DNA from: Paracoccus aeridis
Lineage (GTDB): Bacteria > Pseudomonadota > Alphaproteobacteria > Rhodobacterales > Rhodobacteraceae
Direction: 5' to 3'
Assembly (NCBI RefSeq): GCF_004923205.2
Contig: NZ_SELD02000006.1
Location: 218,896-282,895 of the forward strand
DNA length: 64,000 nucleotides
The position numbers and the translations under genes were made by a program. Below the pieces are notes generated by a model, which saw only the letters and a program-made list of their open reading frames with translations, had not been told where the DNA came from and did no database searches. Shown here one piece after another: positions 1 to 10,057 of this stretch (positions are counted from its first letter, which is position 1; each line of letters starts with the position of its first letter).

Positions 1-1
1 G

Positions 2-844
2 TCGGGCGCGGCGCTGGCGCAGTCGGCCCCCGACGCAGCCGAGCCCCCGGCGGCGGTCGGCACGGCCACGGCCCCGGCCCCGGCGGTCGGCACGGCCCCG
101 GCGGCCCCGGTTCCCGCCACCCCATTCGTCGCCCCGGCCATCGCGGGCGCCGTCCCGGCCGGCACCCTGCCCCACGACCTGTCGCCCCTCGGCATGTACC
201 GGCAGGCGGACATCGTGGTGAAGGCGGTGATGCTGGGCCTCGCCTTCGCGTCGGTGCTGACCTGGACCGTGCTGGTCATCAAGCTGGTCGAGTATCTCGG
301 CGGCATGGCCTCGATCACCCGCGGCGCCGGGCGGATCGAGGCGGCGGACAGCCTGCGCGGCGCGCTGGCGCAGGCGAACGGCCGCGGCCCCGACGCGCGG
401 ATGCTGCGGGCGGCGGCGCGCGAGCTGAACCGGTCCGGCCCCGAGCTTTCGCACGCGGGCATCCAGGAACGGATCGGGTCCGAGCTGGGCCAGATCCAGG
501 CCCGCGCGGTGCGGCAGATGAACCGCGGCACCGGCATCCTCGCCACGATCGGGTCGACCGCGCCCTTCGTCGGGCTGTTCGGGACCGTCTGGGGCATCAT
601 GAACAGCTTCATCGGCATTTCCGAGGCGCAGACGACCAACCTCGCCGTCGTCGCCCCCGGCATCGCCGAGGCGCTGCTGGCGACCGCGATCGGCCTTGTC
701 GCGGCGATCCCGGCGGTCGTCATCTACAACGTGTTCGCGCGCGCCTCGGGCGGCTACCGCCTGCGCCTGACCGAGGCCGCGGCGGGCGTCGAGCGGCTGG
801 TGTCGCGCGATCTCGACCGGCGCGCGGCCGGGATAGCGGTCTGA
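2..844 (+). CDS. exbB: ExbB/TolQ-family proton channel, 5' end outside window
   Basis: This is the proton-channel subunit of the inner-membrane ExbB-ExbD-TonB complex, which energises outer-membrane receptors. The frame is already open at base 2 and reads through an Ala-Leu-Ala-Gln signal-peptidase-like site, then an Ala/Pro/Gly-Thr-rich linker, before the conserved part begins near the ATG at 194. So the ATG at 194 is internal and the gene starts upstream of the window, as in long ExbB forms with a signal peptide. Three hydrophobic segments are visible, counted from 194: residues about 8-36, 115-145 and 153-180. The second and third contain the family patterns [10 protein letters not shown] and [15 protein letters not shown]. 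exbD starts one base after the stop. Family assignment is secure; specificity (iron, haem or other) is inferred from the downstream ferric-reductase gene. Confidence 0.93.
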   Translation, partial: SGAALAQSAPDAAEPPAAVGTATAPAPAVGTAPAAPVPATPFVAPAIAGAVPAGTLPHDLSPLGMYRQADIVVKAVMLGLAFASVLTWTVLVIKLVEYLGGMASITRGAGRIEAADSLRGALAQANGRGPDARMLRAAARELNRSGPELSHAGIQERIGSELGQIQARAVRQMNRGTGILATIGSTAPFVGLFGTVWGIMNSFIGISEAQTTNLAVVAPGIAEALLATAIGLVAAIPAVVIYNVFARASGGYRLRLTEAAAGVERLVSRDLDRRAAGIAV

Positions 845-845
845 C

Positions 846-1385
846 ATGGCCGGCGGCATCCGCGACACCGGCGACGACGAGCTGGCCGAGAACCACGAGA
901 TCAACGTCACGCCCTTCATCGACGTGATGCTGGTGCTGCTCATCATCTTCATGGTGGCGGCGCCGCTCGCGACGGTGGACGTGAACGTGGACCTGCCCGT
1001 GTCGAATGCGCCCGCGTCCGGGCGTCCGGACACGCCCCTGTGGCTGACGGTCGGCGCGGATGGCGGGCTGTCGCTGGGCAACGATCCCGTGACGCGCGAA
1101 CTGCTGCCGGCGGCGCTGCAGGCCGCGACCGGGGGTGATACCGAGCAGCGCATCTTCCTGCGCGCCGACCAGTCGGTCGCCTATGGCGAGCTGATGACGG
1201 TGATGAACGGCCTGCGCGACGCGGGCTACCTGAAGATCGCGCTGGTCGGGCTGGACCGCGTCAGCGCGCCGCCGTCGGCGCTTGCGCCTGCTGCTGGTGC
1301 GCCTGCGGCTGGCGTGCTTGCCGTTGATGCTGCCGATGCGAATGCGACGGCCGCCGCCCCGGTCGCGGCGGCGCCGGTGCAATGA
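846..1385 (+). CDS. exbD: ExbD/TolR-family biopolymer transport protein
   Basis: ExbD is the second subunit of the TonB motor. The 179-residue product has a short cytoplasmic N-terminus and one membrane helix (about 22-40) with the invariant proton-carrying aspartate, here D26 in [13 protein letters not shown] periplasmic domain follows, ending near residue 150. The last 30 residues are Ala-rich, beyond the usual family end of about 140-145 residues, and are probably disordered. The ATG lies just after the exbB stop, and tonB starts inside the last codons (4-bp ATGA overlap), so the three genes are translationally coupled. Confidence 0.95.
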   Translation: MAGGIRDTGDDELAENHEINVTPFIDVMLVLLIIFMVAAPLATVDVNVDLPVSNAPASGRPDTPLWLTVGADGGLSLGNDPVTRELLPAALQAATGGDTEQRIFLRADQSVAYGELMTVMNGLRDAGYLKIALVGLDRVSAPPSALAPAAGAPAAGVLAVDAADANATAAAPVAAAPVQ

Positions 1386-2464
1386 CGCGGACCGGCCTTC
1401 GATTCGGGCGGGGCCTTCTGTGGACCTCGATCGGCGCGCTGGTGCTGTCGGCTCATGTCGCGCTGGGGGCCTGGGCGATGCGCCGCCCCACCCCCGTGCT
1501 CGAGGCGCCGCCCGACGCGATCATGATCGAACTCGCGCCCGCACCGGCCGCCACGCCGGCGCCACCCGCCACGGAGGTCGCGCCCGCGCCCCAGCCTGAT
1601 CAGCAGCCCGAGCCGGCAGCCGAACCGGCGGCGGAGCCGGAGCCCGCAGAGCCGGCGGTGGAGCCCGAGCCGGAACCTCTGCCCGAACCCGAGCCTCAGC
1701 CGGAACCCGAGCCGCAGCCTGAACCCGAGCCTGAGCCCCTGCCGGAGCCCGAGCCCCTGCCCGAACCGGAGCCGCAGCCGCCGGTCGAGCCCGTGCCGGT
1801 CCCCGACTTCGTGGCCCCGCCCGTGGTCCCGCTGCCGCCCCCGGATTTCGCGAGCCTCGTGCCCCCGGCGCCGCCGGAACCCGAGCCCGAGCCCTTGCCG
1901 GACTTCGTGCCGCCGCCGACAGCGACGCTGCCGCCGCCCGACTTCGCGGAACTGGAACCCGCGATCGTCCCCCCGCCGCGCCGCAAGCCCACCCCGCCCC
2001 CGCGTGTCGTCGAGCAGGAGCCTCGGCAAGAACCCGAGCAGCCGCGCCGCGAGCGCGCCCGCCGCGAAGAGCCGCGCGACACCCCGCGCGAACCCCGCCG
2101 CGAACCCAGCCGGGAGCCCGCGCGCGAGGCGCAGCCGTCGGGCAGCCGCGCGGCCGCGCAGCCCCGCGCGGCGCAGGGCGCGTCGCGGCAGGCCGGCGCC
2201 AACTGGCAGGGCCAGGTGCAGGGGCGGGTCGCATCGCACATGCGCCGGGCCCGGCTGAACGGCGCCGGCGGCACGCTGCGCGCCACCGTGAAGGTGACCG
2301 TCTCGGCCAATGGCGGCGCGTCCGCGCAGCTCGTTTCGGGCACGGGCGACGCGCGCATCGACGCCATCCTCGCGCGGCAGGCCGCGCGCATGCCACGCCT
2401 TCCCGCCCCACCCGACGGCCGTCCCAAGACGCTGACCGTCCCCATCGCAGTCGAGGTCCGATGA
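1382..2464 (+). CDS. tonB: TonB energy transducer, Pro/Glu-rich
   Basis: TonB transmits proton-motive force to outer-membrane receptors. The 360-residue product has an N-terminal signal anchor (about 12-36), then a very long periplasmic spacer (about 45-205) of P-E-P and P-Q-P-E repeats. A Pro/Arg/Glu segment follows (about 205-260). The C-terminal TonB domain begins near residue 280 ([12 protein letters not shown]) and includes the [13 protein letters not shown] segment. The spacer is longer than in E. coli TonB (239 residues in total). The gene overlaps exbD and the next gene by 4 bp each, so exbB-exbD-tonB and the reductase form one operon. Fur-type control would lie upstream of the window. 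Confidence 0.94.
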   Translation: MTRTGLRFGRGLLWTSIGALVLSAHVALGAWAMRRPTPVLEAPPDAIMIELAPAPAATPAPPATEVAPAPQPDQQPEPAAEPAAEPEPAEPAVEPEPEPLPEPEPQPEPEPQPEPEPEPLPEPEPLPEPEPQPPVEPVPVPDFVAPPVVPLPPPDFASLVPPAPPEPEPEPLPDFVPPPTATLPPPDFAELEPAIVPPPRRKPTPPPRVVEQEPRQEPEQPRRERARREEPRDTPREPRREPSREPAREAQPSGSRAAAQPRAAQGASRQAGANWQGQVQGRVASHMRRARLNGAGGTLRATVKVTVSANGGASAQLVSGTGDARIDAILARQAARMPRLPAPPDGRPKTLTVPIAVEVR

Positions 2465-3453
2465 GCATTTCCCCCCTTGCCGGCGCGTCGGGCCGGATCG
2501 AAACGGGCGCAGGCGCCGCGGCAGCCGTGATACGGGCGCGCGCCGCCGAATGGGACGCGCCGCTGGTCGAGGACGACACCCGGCTGACGCTGCATCTCTG
2601 GGGGTGCGAGCTGCGCCTGATCCCCGACAATCCCGGCGCGCGGGTGGAGATCACGGGGGCCGAGCGGCGGCTGGTGCTGACGCTGCAGGACAGCGCGACG
2701 CAGATGCTGGCCGACGAGGGCGTGACGGTCGCGTGGGACAGCGTCGCGGTGGGCGCGCTCGCCCCCGGCCTTGCGCTGATGCGGGTGGTGTCGGCAAGGC
2801 CGGTCACGCCCGGCTATGTCCGGGTCCGCCTGACCGGGCCGGAGGCCGCGCGCTTCGCCCTCGGCAGCCTGCATTTCCGTCTGCTGCTGCCGCCGAAGGG
2901 CCGCGCGCCGGTCTGGCCGCGCATCGCCGAAAGCGGGCGCGCGGTGTGGCCCGCGGGCGATGACGCGCTGCACCGGCCCGTCTATACCGTCACCGACCAG
3001 CAGGACGACTGGCTGGAGTTCGACATCTTCCGCCACGAGGGCAGCCCGACCTGCGACTGGGCGGACCGCGTCGAACCCGGCGCCGAGGTCGGCATCATCG
3101 GCCCGGGCGGCGGCTGGTGCCCCGACGCGCACCGGCTGGACTGCTTCGGCGACGAGACCGCGCTGCCGGCGATCGCGCGGATGCTGGGGCTCGCGCAAGG
3201 ATCGGTCCGGGCCTGGGTCCGCGCCTCGGCCGACGACCTGGGGCCGCTCGCGCTCGATCCCCGCGTGACGCGCTGCGACGACCTGCTGGACGCGCTCGGC
3301 GCGATCGAACCGGACGAGGACTGCCACGTCTGGTTCGCCGCGCGCGACGACCTCGCGCGGGCGGCGCGGCGCCGCCTGCTGGACCGCGGCCTGCCCAAGA
3401 CCGCCTTCACCGCCGCCGCCTACTGGAGCAGGAGCGCCGGCCCGGCCGGATAG
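2461..3453 (+). CDS. Siderophore-interacting protein (FAD-dependent ferric-siderophore reductase)
   Basis: This cytoplasmic flavoprotein of the SIP/ViuB family reduces ferric siderophores to release iron. The N-terminal 95 or so residues resemble DUF2218, often fused to this family. The FAD-binding part follows: the R-P-x-Y-T pattern ([10 protein letters not shown]) and the H-E-G..W-A....GPGG flavin/phosphate region near residues 175-220. The C-terminal SIP domain includes [12 protein letters not shown]. At 330 residues the length is normal for a DUF2218-SIP fusion. ATG overlaps the tonB stop by 4 bp, so reductase and uptake motor are co-expressed. The link to siderophores comes from family and context; the ligand cannot be read from sequence. 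Confidence 0.88.
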   Translation: MSISPLAGASGRIETGAGAAAAVIRARAAEWDAPLVEDDTRLTLHLWGCELRLIPDNPGARVEITGAERRLVLTLQDSATQMLADEGVTVAWDSVAVGALAPGLALMRVVSARPVTPGYVRVRLTGPEAARFALGSLHFRLLLPPKGRAPVWPRIAESGRAVWPAGDDALHRPVYTVTDQQDDWLEFDIFRHEGSPTCDWADRVEPGAEVGIIGPGGGWCPDAHRLDCFGDETALPAIARMLGLAQGSVRAWVRASADDLGPLALDPRVTRCDDLLDALGAIEPDEDCHVWFAARDDLARAARRRLLDRGLPKTAFTAAAYWSRSAGPAG

Positions 3454-3582
3454 GGCGGCATCACCCGCGCGCGGCACCGCCGGCCGATCCCCGCACATCG
3501 TCGTCAGACCGTCATCCAGACGATTGCCGTGGATGGATGCTTCGGCTACGCCATGTCTGCTGTCTTGCCCGGGGTCTTTTTC

Positions 3583-5160
3583 GTGAAACGTCGCATCTTC
3601 GTCGGCTCCATAGCCGCCACGCTCGGCTCGACCGTGCTCGGCCCCACCCCGTTCGGCGCAAGCCGCCTTCACGCGCAGACCGCCCCCGCCCCTGCCCCCG
3701 CCGCCGTCCCGGCGACCCCGCCGCGGCCCTTCGGGTTCGACGACGTCGTGGCGATGGCGGTCGGGCTGGCGCAGGCCGACTATCAGAAGCCGACCTCGAC
3801 GCTGACCGCGCCCTTCGCGGATCTCGGCTACGACTCCTATCGCGGCATCCGCTTCCGCCGCGAGGCGGACCCGTTCGGCGCCGTTCGCGGCTGGGGCCTG
3901 GACCTGCTGCCGCCGGGGATGCTGTATTCCGAGCCGGTGCGGATCAACATGGTCGACAACGGCGTCGTGCGGCCCCTGCCCTTCGATCCGGGCGTGTTCA
4001 CCTTCGACGCGATCTCGTTCCCGCCCGACGCGGCGCAGCTGCCGCCGGGCGACATGAGCTGGTCGGGCTTCCGCCTGCGCGCGCCGCTGAACCGGCCCGA
4101 CGTGCTGGACGAGCTGGCCGTCTGGCAGGGCGCCAGCTATTTCCGCGTGCTGGGGCGCGGCAACCACTACGGCATTTCCTGCCGCGGCCTTGCGCTGGGC
4201 ACCGGCAGCGCGGCGGGCGAGGAATTCCCGTCCTTCCGCGAGTTCTGGATCGAGCAGCCCGACCTCGACGCGGGCAGCGTCACGATCTGGGCGCTGCTGG
4301 ACAGCCCCTCGGTCGCGGGCGCCTACCAGTTCGTGGTGACGCCGGGTGAAAACACCCGCGTCCGCACCCGGGTCGCGCTGGTCCCCCGCCGCGCGCTGGA
4401 GGACGTGGGGATCGCGCCCCTGACCTCGATGTACTGGTTCGGGCCGTCGGACGGCGACGTTCCCGACGACTACCGCCCGGCCGTCCACGACAGCGACGGG
4501 CTGCAGATGATGACGGGCGACGGCAGCCGGCTGTGGCGGGCCCTGAACAACCCGCCCACCCTGCAGCTCTCGGCTTTCATGGACGAGGACCCGCAGGGCT
4601 TCGGCCTGATGCAGCGCGACCGCGAGTTCGCCAACTACGAGGACGCGGGCGCCTTTTACGAACGCCGCCCCTCGGCCTGGATCAGCCCGCACACCAACTG
4701 GGGCGAAGGCGCCGTCATGCTGGTCGAGATCCCGGTCGAGAGCGAGTTCCACGACAACATCGTGTCGTTCTGGAAACCCGCGCAGCCCCTCGCCCCCGGC
4801 ACCCGGGTCGAGTTCGGCTACGACGCGCATCTGGGATCGACCCCCGGCGATGTCGGGCCGTACGCCCTCGTGCGCGAGACGCTGTCGGGCCGGTCGATCA
4901 ACAACGCCGACGCGCGGACCTTCAACATCGACTTCGACAACGCGCTGTTCACGCCGGGCACCCTGCCCCAGGCGTCGGTGACGGCCAGCGCCGGGCGGAT
5001 CGTCTATCCCTACGTCACCCACCTGCTCGACCAGGGGCTGATGCGGCTGTCGTTCGAGTTCTTCCCCCAGGGAGCCGAGCTGGTCGAACTGCAGGCGCGG
5101 CTGGAATCCGAGGCCGGACCGCTGTCGGAGACCTGGATGTACCGCTGGGTCCGCGAGTGA
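3583..5160 (+). CDS. opgG: Glucan biosynthesis protein, OpgG/OpgD (MdoG) family
   Basis: This periplasmic protein shapes osmoregulated periplasmic glucans. I prefer the GTG at 3583 (525 residues) because it begins directly with a signal peptide: a twin arginine (KRRIFVGS), a hydrophobic run and an AQ cleavage site near residue 32. That pattern is OpgD-like and hints at Tat export. An in-frame ATG at 3553 would add 10 residues and an ATG at 3529 would add 18. The mature protein carries the family start FGFDDVVAMAVGLAQADY, then the YRGIRFR region, an Ig-like C-terminal half and conserved aromatic-rich stretches such as FWKPAQPLAPG. The opgH start codon overlaps its stop (GTGA). Whether it acts as OpgG or OpgD cannot be decided here. 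Confidence 0.9.
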   Translation: MKRRIFVGSIAATLGSTVLGPTPFGASRLHAQTAPAPAPAAVPATPPRPFGFDDVVAMAVGLAQADYQKPTSTLTAPFADLGYDSYRGIRFRREADPFGAVRGWGLDLLPPGMLYSEPVRINMVDNGVVRPLPFDPGVFTFDAISFPPDAAQLPPGDMSWSGFRLRAPLNRPDVLDELAVWQGASYFRVLGRGNHYGISCRGLALGTGSAAGEEFPSFREFWIEQPDLDAGSVTIWALLDSPSVAGAYQFVVTPGENTRVRTRVALVPRRALEDVGIAPLTSMYWFGPSDGDVPDDYRPAVHDSDGLQMMTGDGSRLWRALNNPPTLQLSAFMDEDPQGFGLMQRDREFANYEDAGAFYERRPSAWISPHTNWGEGAVMLVEIPVESEFHDNIVSFWKPAQPLAPGTRVEFGYDAHLGSTPGDVGPYALVRETLSGRSINNADARTFNIDFDNALFTPGTLPQASVTASAGRIVYPYVTHLLDQGLMRLSFEFFPQGAELVELQARLESEAGPLSETWMYRWVRE

Positions 5161-7331
5161 CGGCGGAGGGCACGCTTCCCCGGAGCGGCAGCCCCGCGCC
5201 GGGTTCCGATCTCCCCGCCCCCGGCACGGGCGGCGGCATGGCCGCGCCGCCCAGCGCGGCCATGCCGGTCCATGCGGGCGGCGGGCCGACGCCGCCCGAA
5301 GCGCCGCTCGACATGCCGACGCAGGATTTCCGCGCAGCCCCGCCGCGCGGCCCCGCAAGGCTGCGCCCCACGCGCGAGGTGGTGCTGGCGCGGATCATCG
5401 CCTTCGGGGGCGGCGCGCTGATCACGGCGCTGGGGTTCTGGCAGATGTGGCTGGTGCTCAGCGGCTCGCTGCAGGCGCTGCAATACGTGCTGCTGGTCCT
5501 GTTCTCGATCACCTTCGGATGGGTCGGGTTCAGCTTCTGTTCCGTTGTGGCCGGGTTGTGCGCGAAGCTGCCGCGCACCCCCGCCGACCCCGGCAACGCC
5601 CGGATCGCGCTCGTGATGCCCGTCTACCACGAGGACGCGTCGGCCAGCCTGTCGCTGCTCGCCGCGCTCGCCGACGAGCTTGAGGCGGAGGGGCTGGCCG
5701 GCCGGGCCGAGATCTTCATCCTGTCCGACAGCCGCGAACCCGACGCCTTCGTGGCAGAGACGCTGGCCGTGTCGCAGATGCGGGAAACCTGCCCGATCCC
5801 GGTCTGGTACCGCCGCCGCACCGACAATTCGGGGCGCAAGGCGGGCAACGTGGCCGAGTTCGTGCGCCGCTGGGGCGGGCGCTACGACCAGATGGTCGTG
5901 CTCGATGCCGACAGCGTCATGTCGGGCCGCGTGATCGCCGAGATGAGCGCGCGGATGGCCGCGGACCCTGCGCTGGCGCTGATCCAGACCATCCCGGTGC
6001 TGGTCGGCGGGCAGACGATCTACGCCCGCGTCGTGCAGTTCGCGAGCCGCGTCTACGGCCCCGCCGTGGGCCGCGGCGTCGCCGCATGGTCGGGCGACAA
6101 CGGCAACTTCTGGGGCCACAACGCCATGATCCGGGTCGAGGCGTTCGCTCGCTGCTGCGGCCTGCCCGACCTGCCCGGAAAACCGCCGTTCGGCGGCACG
6201 ATCATGTCGCACGACTTCGTCGAAGCGGCGCTGCTGCGGCGCGCGGGCTGGAAGGTCCGGCTCGACTGGGACCTGCGCGCGAGCTACGAAGGGTGCCCGC
6301 CGACGCTTCTCGACATGGCCGTGCGCGAACGCCGCTGGGCGCAGGGGAACCTGCAGCACCTGCGCGTGATCGGTGCGCGCGGCTTCACCTGGGTCAGCCG
6401 CGCGCATTTCGTGATCGGCGTCCTCAGCTTCGTCATGAGCCCCATCTGGCTCGCGATGATCGTCGTGGGCCTTGCGCTGACCGCGCACGCGATCCTCGTG
6501 ACGCCGGAGTACTTTCCGCAGACCTACCAGATGTTCCCGACCTGGCCGACCTTCGATCCCACCCGGATGAAGTGGCTGTTCGCGGCGGCCGTCGCGCTGC
6601 TGCTGCTGCCCAAGGTCTTCGCCGTCCTGCGCGCCCGCGGCCGCCCGCTGGAAGCGGCGTCCGGCGGCATGGGCCGGCTCGCCGCCGGCGCGATGTTCGA
6701 GTTCGTGCTGTCCACCCTGATCGCGCCCGTGGCCATGCTGATCCAGTCGCGTCAGATCTTCGACATCCTGCGCGGCCGCAACTCGGGCTGGGAAAGCCAG
6801 GTCCGCAAGGGCGCGATGCCGTCGTGGCAGGTCGTGTGGTCGCGCCACTGGGTCCACGTCTTCTGGGGCGTCGTGGTGCTGGCGCTGATCTGGTATCTGT
6901 CGCCCGGGCAGCTGATCTGGCTGCTGCCGATCCTTGCCGGGCTGATCCTGTCGCCTCTCGTGTCGCGGCTGACCGCGTCGTCGGTGCTGGGCCGCTGGGC
7001 GCGGATGGCGGGGCTGCTGGTCACGCCCGAGGAACGCCGGACGCCCGCCGTCCTCACCGCGTCCCTCGCGCATGCACGCCAGCTCCGCACGCCCGACGAC
7101 CCGGCCGAGCGGCTGGGGAGCGATGACGCCCTGCGGGCGTCCCACGCAGTCCTGCTGCCGCCGCCGGTCGACGCGCCCGCGGCCACGCGCCTGCCCGCCA
7201 TCGCCGCGGGCGCCAAGATCGCCGTCGCATCCACCCGGTCCGAGGCGCTGGCCTTCCTCGACCCGGCCGAGCGGCTCGCGCTGTTTTCCGAGCCCGAGCT
7301 TCTCGACCGCTGGGCCGCGCTGCCGCGATGA
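5157..7331 (+). CDS. opgH: Glucans biosynthesis glucosyltransferase
   Basis: OpgH is the inner-membrane GT2 enzyme that polymerises UDP-glucose into the periplasmic glucan backbone. Translation most likely starts at GTG 5157, overlapping the opgG stop; this gives 724 residues. An N-terminal Pro/Gly/Ala-rich cytoplasmic stretch precedes two membrane helices (about 75-125). The catalytic domain has DAD at residues 250-252 and the RERRW motif ending at W394 (the Q/RxxRW signature of processive GT2 enzymes). At least four C-terminal membrane helices follow. It is followed by an overlapping opgC, so the set forms an operon. Family assignment is secure. Confidence 0.93.
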   Translation: MTAEGTLPRSGSPAPGSDLPAPGTGGGMAAPPSAAMPVHAGGGPTPPEAPLDMPTQDFRAAPPRGPARLRPTREVVLARIIAFGGGALITALGFWQMWLVLSGSLQALQYVLLVLFSITFGWVGFSFCSVVAGLCAKLPRTPADPGNARIALVMPVYHEDASASLSLLAALADELEAEGLAGRAEIFILSDSREPDAFVAETLAVSQMRETCPIPVWYRRRTDNSGRKAGNVAEFVRRWGGRYDQMVVLDADSVMSGRVIAEMSARMAADPALALIQTIPVLVGGQTIYARVVQFASRVYGPAVGRGVAAWSGDNGNFWGHNAMIRVEAFARCCGLPDLPGKPPFGGTIMSHDFVEAALLRRAGWKVRLDWDLRASYEGCPPTLLDMAVRERRWAQGNLQHLRVIGARGFTWVSRAHFVIGVLSFVMSPIWLAMIVVGLALTAHAILVTPEYFPQTYQMFPTWPTFDPTRMKWLFAAAVALLLLPKVFAVLRARGRPLEAASGGMGRLAAGAMFEFVLSTLIAPVAMLIQSRQIFDILRGRNSGWESQVRKGAMPSWQVVWSRHWVHVFWGVVVLALIWYLSPGQLIWLLPILAGLILSPLVSRLTASSVLGRWARMAGLLVTPEERRTPAVLTASLAHARQLRTPDDPAERLGSDDALRASHAVLLPPPVDAPAATRLPAIAAGAKIAVASTRSEALAFLDPAERLALFSEPELLDRWAALPR

Positions 7332-8452
7332 ACCGGAACGCGGCGCTCGACATGCTGCGCGGCTACGCGCTGGTCTGCATCATGCTGAACCACATGCCCG
7401 CGGGGGTGCTGCGGGCGGCGACGCTGAACAACTTCGCCGTCTTCGACGCGGCCGAGCTGTTCGTCCTGCTGTCGGGCTTCCTCGTCGGCCTGGTCTGGCT
7501 GAAGATCGATGCGGCGCAGGGAACCGCAGCCGCCCGCCGGCGCTTCGCCCGGCGCGCGCTGCAGGTCTGGTGGGCGCTGGTCGCCGGCAGCGTCCTGCTG
7601 GCGGTCCTGTCGGCGCTGCTGAGCGCGCGGGGCCTGTCGCAAACCGCCGTGTGGAGCGGCTACGGCGACTGGCTGGCGCGGGACCCGGCGGGCTATCTCG
7701 GCGCCGTCATGTCGCTGTGGATGCAGCCGAACCTGGTCGACGTGCTCGCGCTCTACGTCGTCCTGATCGCCGCCGTGCCGCTTGTCCTGCCGGTGCTGGC
7801 GCGCCGCCCCGCGTTGTTCGCGGCGGGGTCCGTCGCGCTGTGGCTGGTGGCGCCGCCGCTGAACGCGATGCTGCCCAACGAGCGCGCCGGGGGCGGGCTG
7901 CTGTTCAACCCCTTCGCCTGGCAGCTTCTGTTCTTCGCGGGCGCCGCGATGGGCCTGTTCCGCCGCCGGATCATGGAGGTGCTGCGCCCCCGCAGCGCGG
8001 TCGTGACCCCGCTCGCCGTCTTCGCGGCGCTCTACAGCACGGGGATGGCGCTCCTGTGGCGGATGGGCCCGGAGGCGAAGCACCTGGCCGACCTGATGTG
8101 GCACGCGGTCGGCACGGTCGACAAATGGGGGCTCGACTGGGTCCGGCTTGTGGCGGTGATCGCCTGGGCGTGGCAGGTCGCGGTGCCGCTGGCGCGTCCG
8201 CTGGGCTGGTTCGCCGCGACCCTGCCGGGACGGGCGCTGGCGACGACGGGCCGCGGCGGCCTCGTCTCGTTCGTGGCCTGCGTGCTGCTGTCGATCCTCG
8301 GCGATGCCCTCGCCACGAACTTCATGGGCTCTGACGCGGCCTGGCGGCTGACGGTGGACCTGTTCGTCATCGTGGCGCTGTGGGGCGTGGCCGCCTTGTG
8401 GCTGAACCGCGACCGGCTGCCGCTGGTCGGCGCCGCCCGCGCTTCGGGCTAG
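7328..8452 (+). CDS. opgC: OpgC-family membrane acyltransferase
   Basis: OpgC proteins are polytopic inner-membrane proteins that add succinyl groups to periplasmic glucans. The 374-residue product begins with the family signature R(N)xxLDMLRGYALVCIMLNHMP and shows about ten hydrophobic segments, including FVLLSGFLVGLVW. It overlaps the opgH stop by 4 bp (ATGA). Position after opgG-opgH supports a role in decorating the same glucan, giving it negative charge. The donor group is inferred from the family. Confidence 0.9.
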   Translation: MNRNAALDMLRGYALVCIMLNHMPAGVLRAATLNNFAVFDAAELFVLLSGFLVGLVWLKIDAAQGTAAARRRFARRALQVWWALVAGSVLLAVLSALLSARGLSQTAVWSGYGDWLARDPAGYLGAVMSLWMQPNLVDVLALYVVLIAAVPLVLPVLARRPALFAAGSVALWLVAPPLNAMLPNERAGGGLLFNPFAWQLLFFAGAAMGLFRRRIMEVLRPRSAVVTPLAVFAALYSTGMALLWRMGPEAKHLADLMWHAVGTVDKWGLDWVRLVAVIAWAWQVAVPLARPLGWFAATLPGRALATTGRGGLVSFVACVLLSILGDALATNFMGSDAAWRLTVDLFVIVALWGVAALWLNRDRLPLVGAARASG

Positions 8453-8502
8453 CGGCGAGGCCCGTCGCGCCGTAAGGTTCCCGGCAAAGATCGGAGCGGG
8501 CG

Positions 8503-10050
8503 ATGAGCAACCACCTCTATGATGCACTCGTCGCAGGCCCCGCGGCCCCCGACGCCCCCTGCCTCATCCTGCCGGGCGACGCGCCCGTCACCTACGCGCA
8601 GATCCGCGACCGCGCCGCCCGGATCGCGGCGCTTCTGACCGTGTCCGGCCTGCAACCTGGCGACCGCGTCGCGGCGCAGGTCGAGAAGTCGCCCGAGGCG
8701 CTTGCCCTTTATCTTGGCACGATCCGGGCGGGTGGCGTCTTCCTTCCGCTGAACCCGGCCTATACCGCCGCCGAGGTCGCCTATTTCGTGGGCGACGCCG
8801 AGCCCGTCGCCATCGTGTGCGATCCCGCGCGCGAAGCCGAGACGCGGACCGCTTCGGCCGCCGCGAAGGTCTTCACGCTGGATGCAGCGGGCGCGGGCAC
8901 GCTGACGGACGATGCGGGGGCGATGGCCGCGGACGAGCCGGCGGCGGCGCGGCGCCCGGACGACCTCGCGGCGATCCTCTATACCTCCGGGACTACCGGG
9001 CGGTCCAAAGGGGCGATGCTGTCGCATGACAACCTGCTGTCGAACGCGCGCACGCTGACGGACGCGTGGGAGATCACCGGAGCCGATGTGCTGTTTCACG
9101 CGCTGCCGGTCTTTCACACCCACGGCCTGTTCGTCGCCTGCAATACGCTGATGCTGGCCGGCGGCGCGATGATCTGGCGGCCGCGCTTCGACCCGTCGGA
9201 GGCCGTGTCGCTGCTGCCGCGCGCCACGATGATGATGGGTGTGCCGACCTTCTACACCCGACTGCTGGACCGGCGGGATTTCACGCGCGACGTGGCAGCG
9301 GACGTGCGGGTGTTCATCTCGGGCTCCGCGCCGCTACTGCCGGAAACGCACCGCCTGTTCGAGGAACGGACCGGCCAGCGCATCCTCGAACGTTACGGCA
9401 TGACGGAGACGAACATGACCACGTCGAACCCGCTTCACGGCGAGCGGCGGCCGGGGTCGGTCGGCCCGGCGCTTCCCGGCGTTGAGGTGCGGATCATGGG
9501 CGAGGCAGCGCCGCCTGACGCGGGCGCGGTGGAGCTACCCGAGAAGAACAGGGAGACTGAGCTGGCCCCCGGCGAGATCGGGATGATCGAGGTGCGCGGC
9601 CCGAACGTGTTTCAAGGCTACTGGCGGATGCCCGAACAGACCGCGGCCGAGCTTCGCCCCGACGGCTGGTTCATCACCGGGGACCTCGGGACCAAGGGGA
9701 CTGACGGCTACGTCAGCATCGTCGGTCGCGCCAAGGATCTTGTGATCTCGGGCGGGCTCAACGTCTATCCGCGCGAGGTCGAGATGCTGGTCGACGACCT
9801 GCCGGGGGTGCTGGAAAGCGCCGTCATCGGCGTGCCGCACCCGGACTTCGGCGAGGCGGTGGTCGCCGTCGTCGTCCCCCGCCCCGGGGCGACGCTGGAT
9901 CCCGGTGCGCTGGCCGGGGCGATGGCGGACCGGATCGCGCGCTTCAAGCAGCCCAGGCGCATCGTCGTGGCGGACGAGCTGCCCCGCAATGCGATGGGCA
10001 AGGTGCAGAAGGCGGCCCTGCGCGAGACGCACAGGGCCATGTTCGCCTGA
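8503..10050 (+). CDS. matB: Malonyl-CoA synthetase-like AMP-forming ligase
   Basis: This is an ANL-superfamily acyl-CoA synthetase of 515 residues that activates a short dicarboxylate (malonate, perhaps methylmalonate) with ATP and CoA. The ATP-binding loop YTSGTTGRSKG begins at Y160. The RYGMTETNMTTSNP motif and the GRAKDLVISGGLNVYPREVE hinge are characteristic of MatB. The catalytic lysine sits near the C-terminus in NAMGKVQKAAL. An acidic/Pro insertion (about 330-348) lies before EIGMIEVRGPNVF. It stands alone on the plus strand, tail to tail with znuA, with only seven bases between. Another short-chain acid as substrate is possible. Confidence 0.85.
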   Translation: MSNHLYDALVAGPAAPDAPCLILPGDAPVTYAQIRDRAARIAALLTVSGLQPGDRVAAQVEKSPEALALYLGTIRAGGVFLPLNPAYTAAEVAYFVGDAEPVAIVCDPAREAETRTASAAAKVFTLDAAGAGTLTDDAGAMAADEPAAARRPDDLAAILYTSGTTGRSKGAMLSHDNLLSNARTLTDAWEITGADVLFHALPVFHTHGLFVACNTLMLAGGAMIWRPRFDPSEAVSLLPRATMMMGVPTFYTRLLDRRDFTRDVAADVRVFISGSAPLLPETHRLFEERTGQRILERYGMTETNMTTSNPLHGERRPGSVGPALPGVEVRIMGEAAPPDAGAVELPEKNRETELAPGEIGMIEVRGPNVFQGYWRMPEQTAAELRPDGWFITGDLGTKGTDGYVSIVGRAKDLVISGGLNVYPREVEMLVDDLPGVLESAVIGVPHPDFGEAVVAVVVPRPGATLDPGALAGAMADRIARFKQPRRIVVADELPRNAMGKVQKAALRETHRAMFA

Positions 10051-10057
10051 GGGGCGG

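Noticed and set aside
1696..5358. A 1220-codon open frame on the minus strand
   Set aside because: It lies antisense to tonB, the reductase, opgG and opgH, with low-complexity Arg/Gly/Pro composition. It is a by-product of high GC content at third positions.
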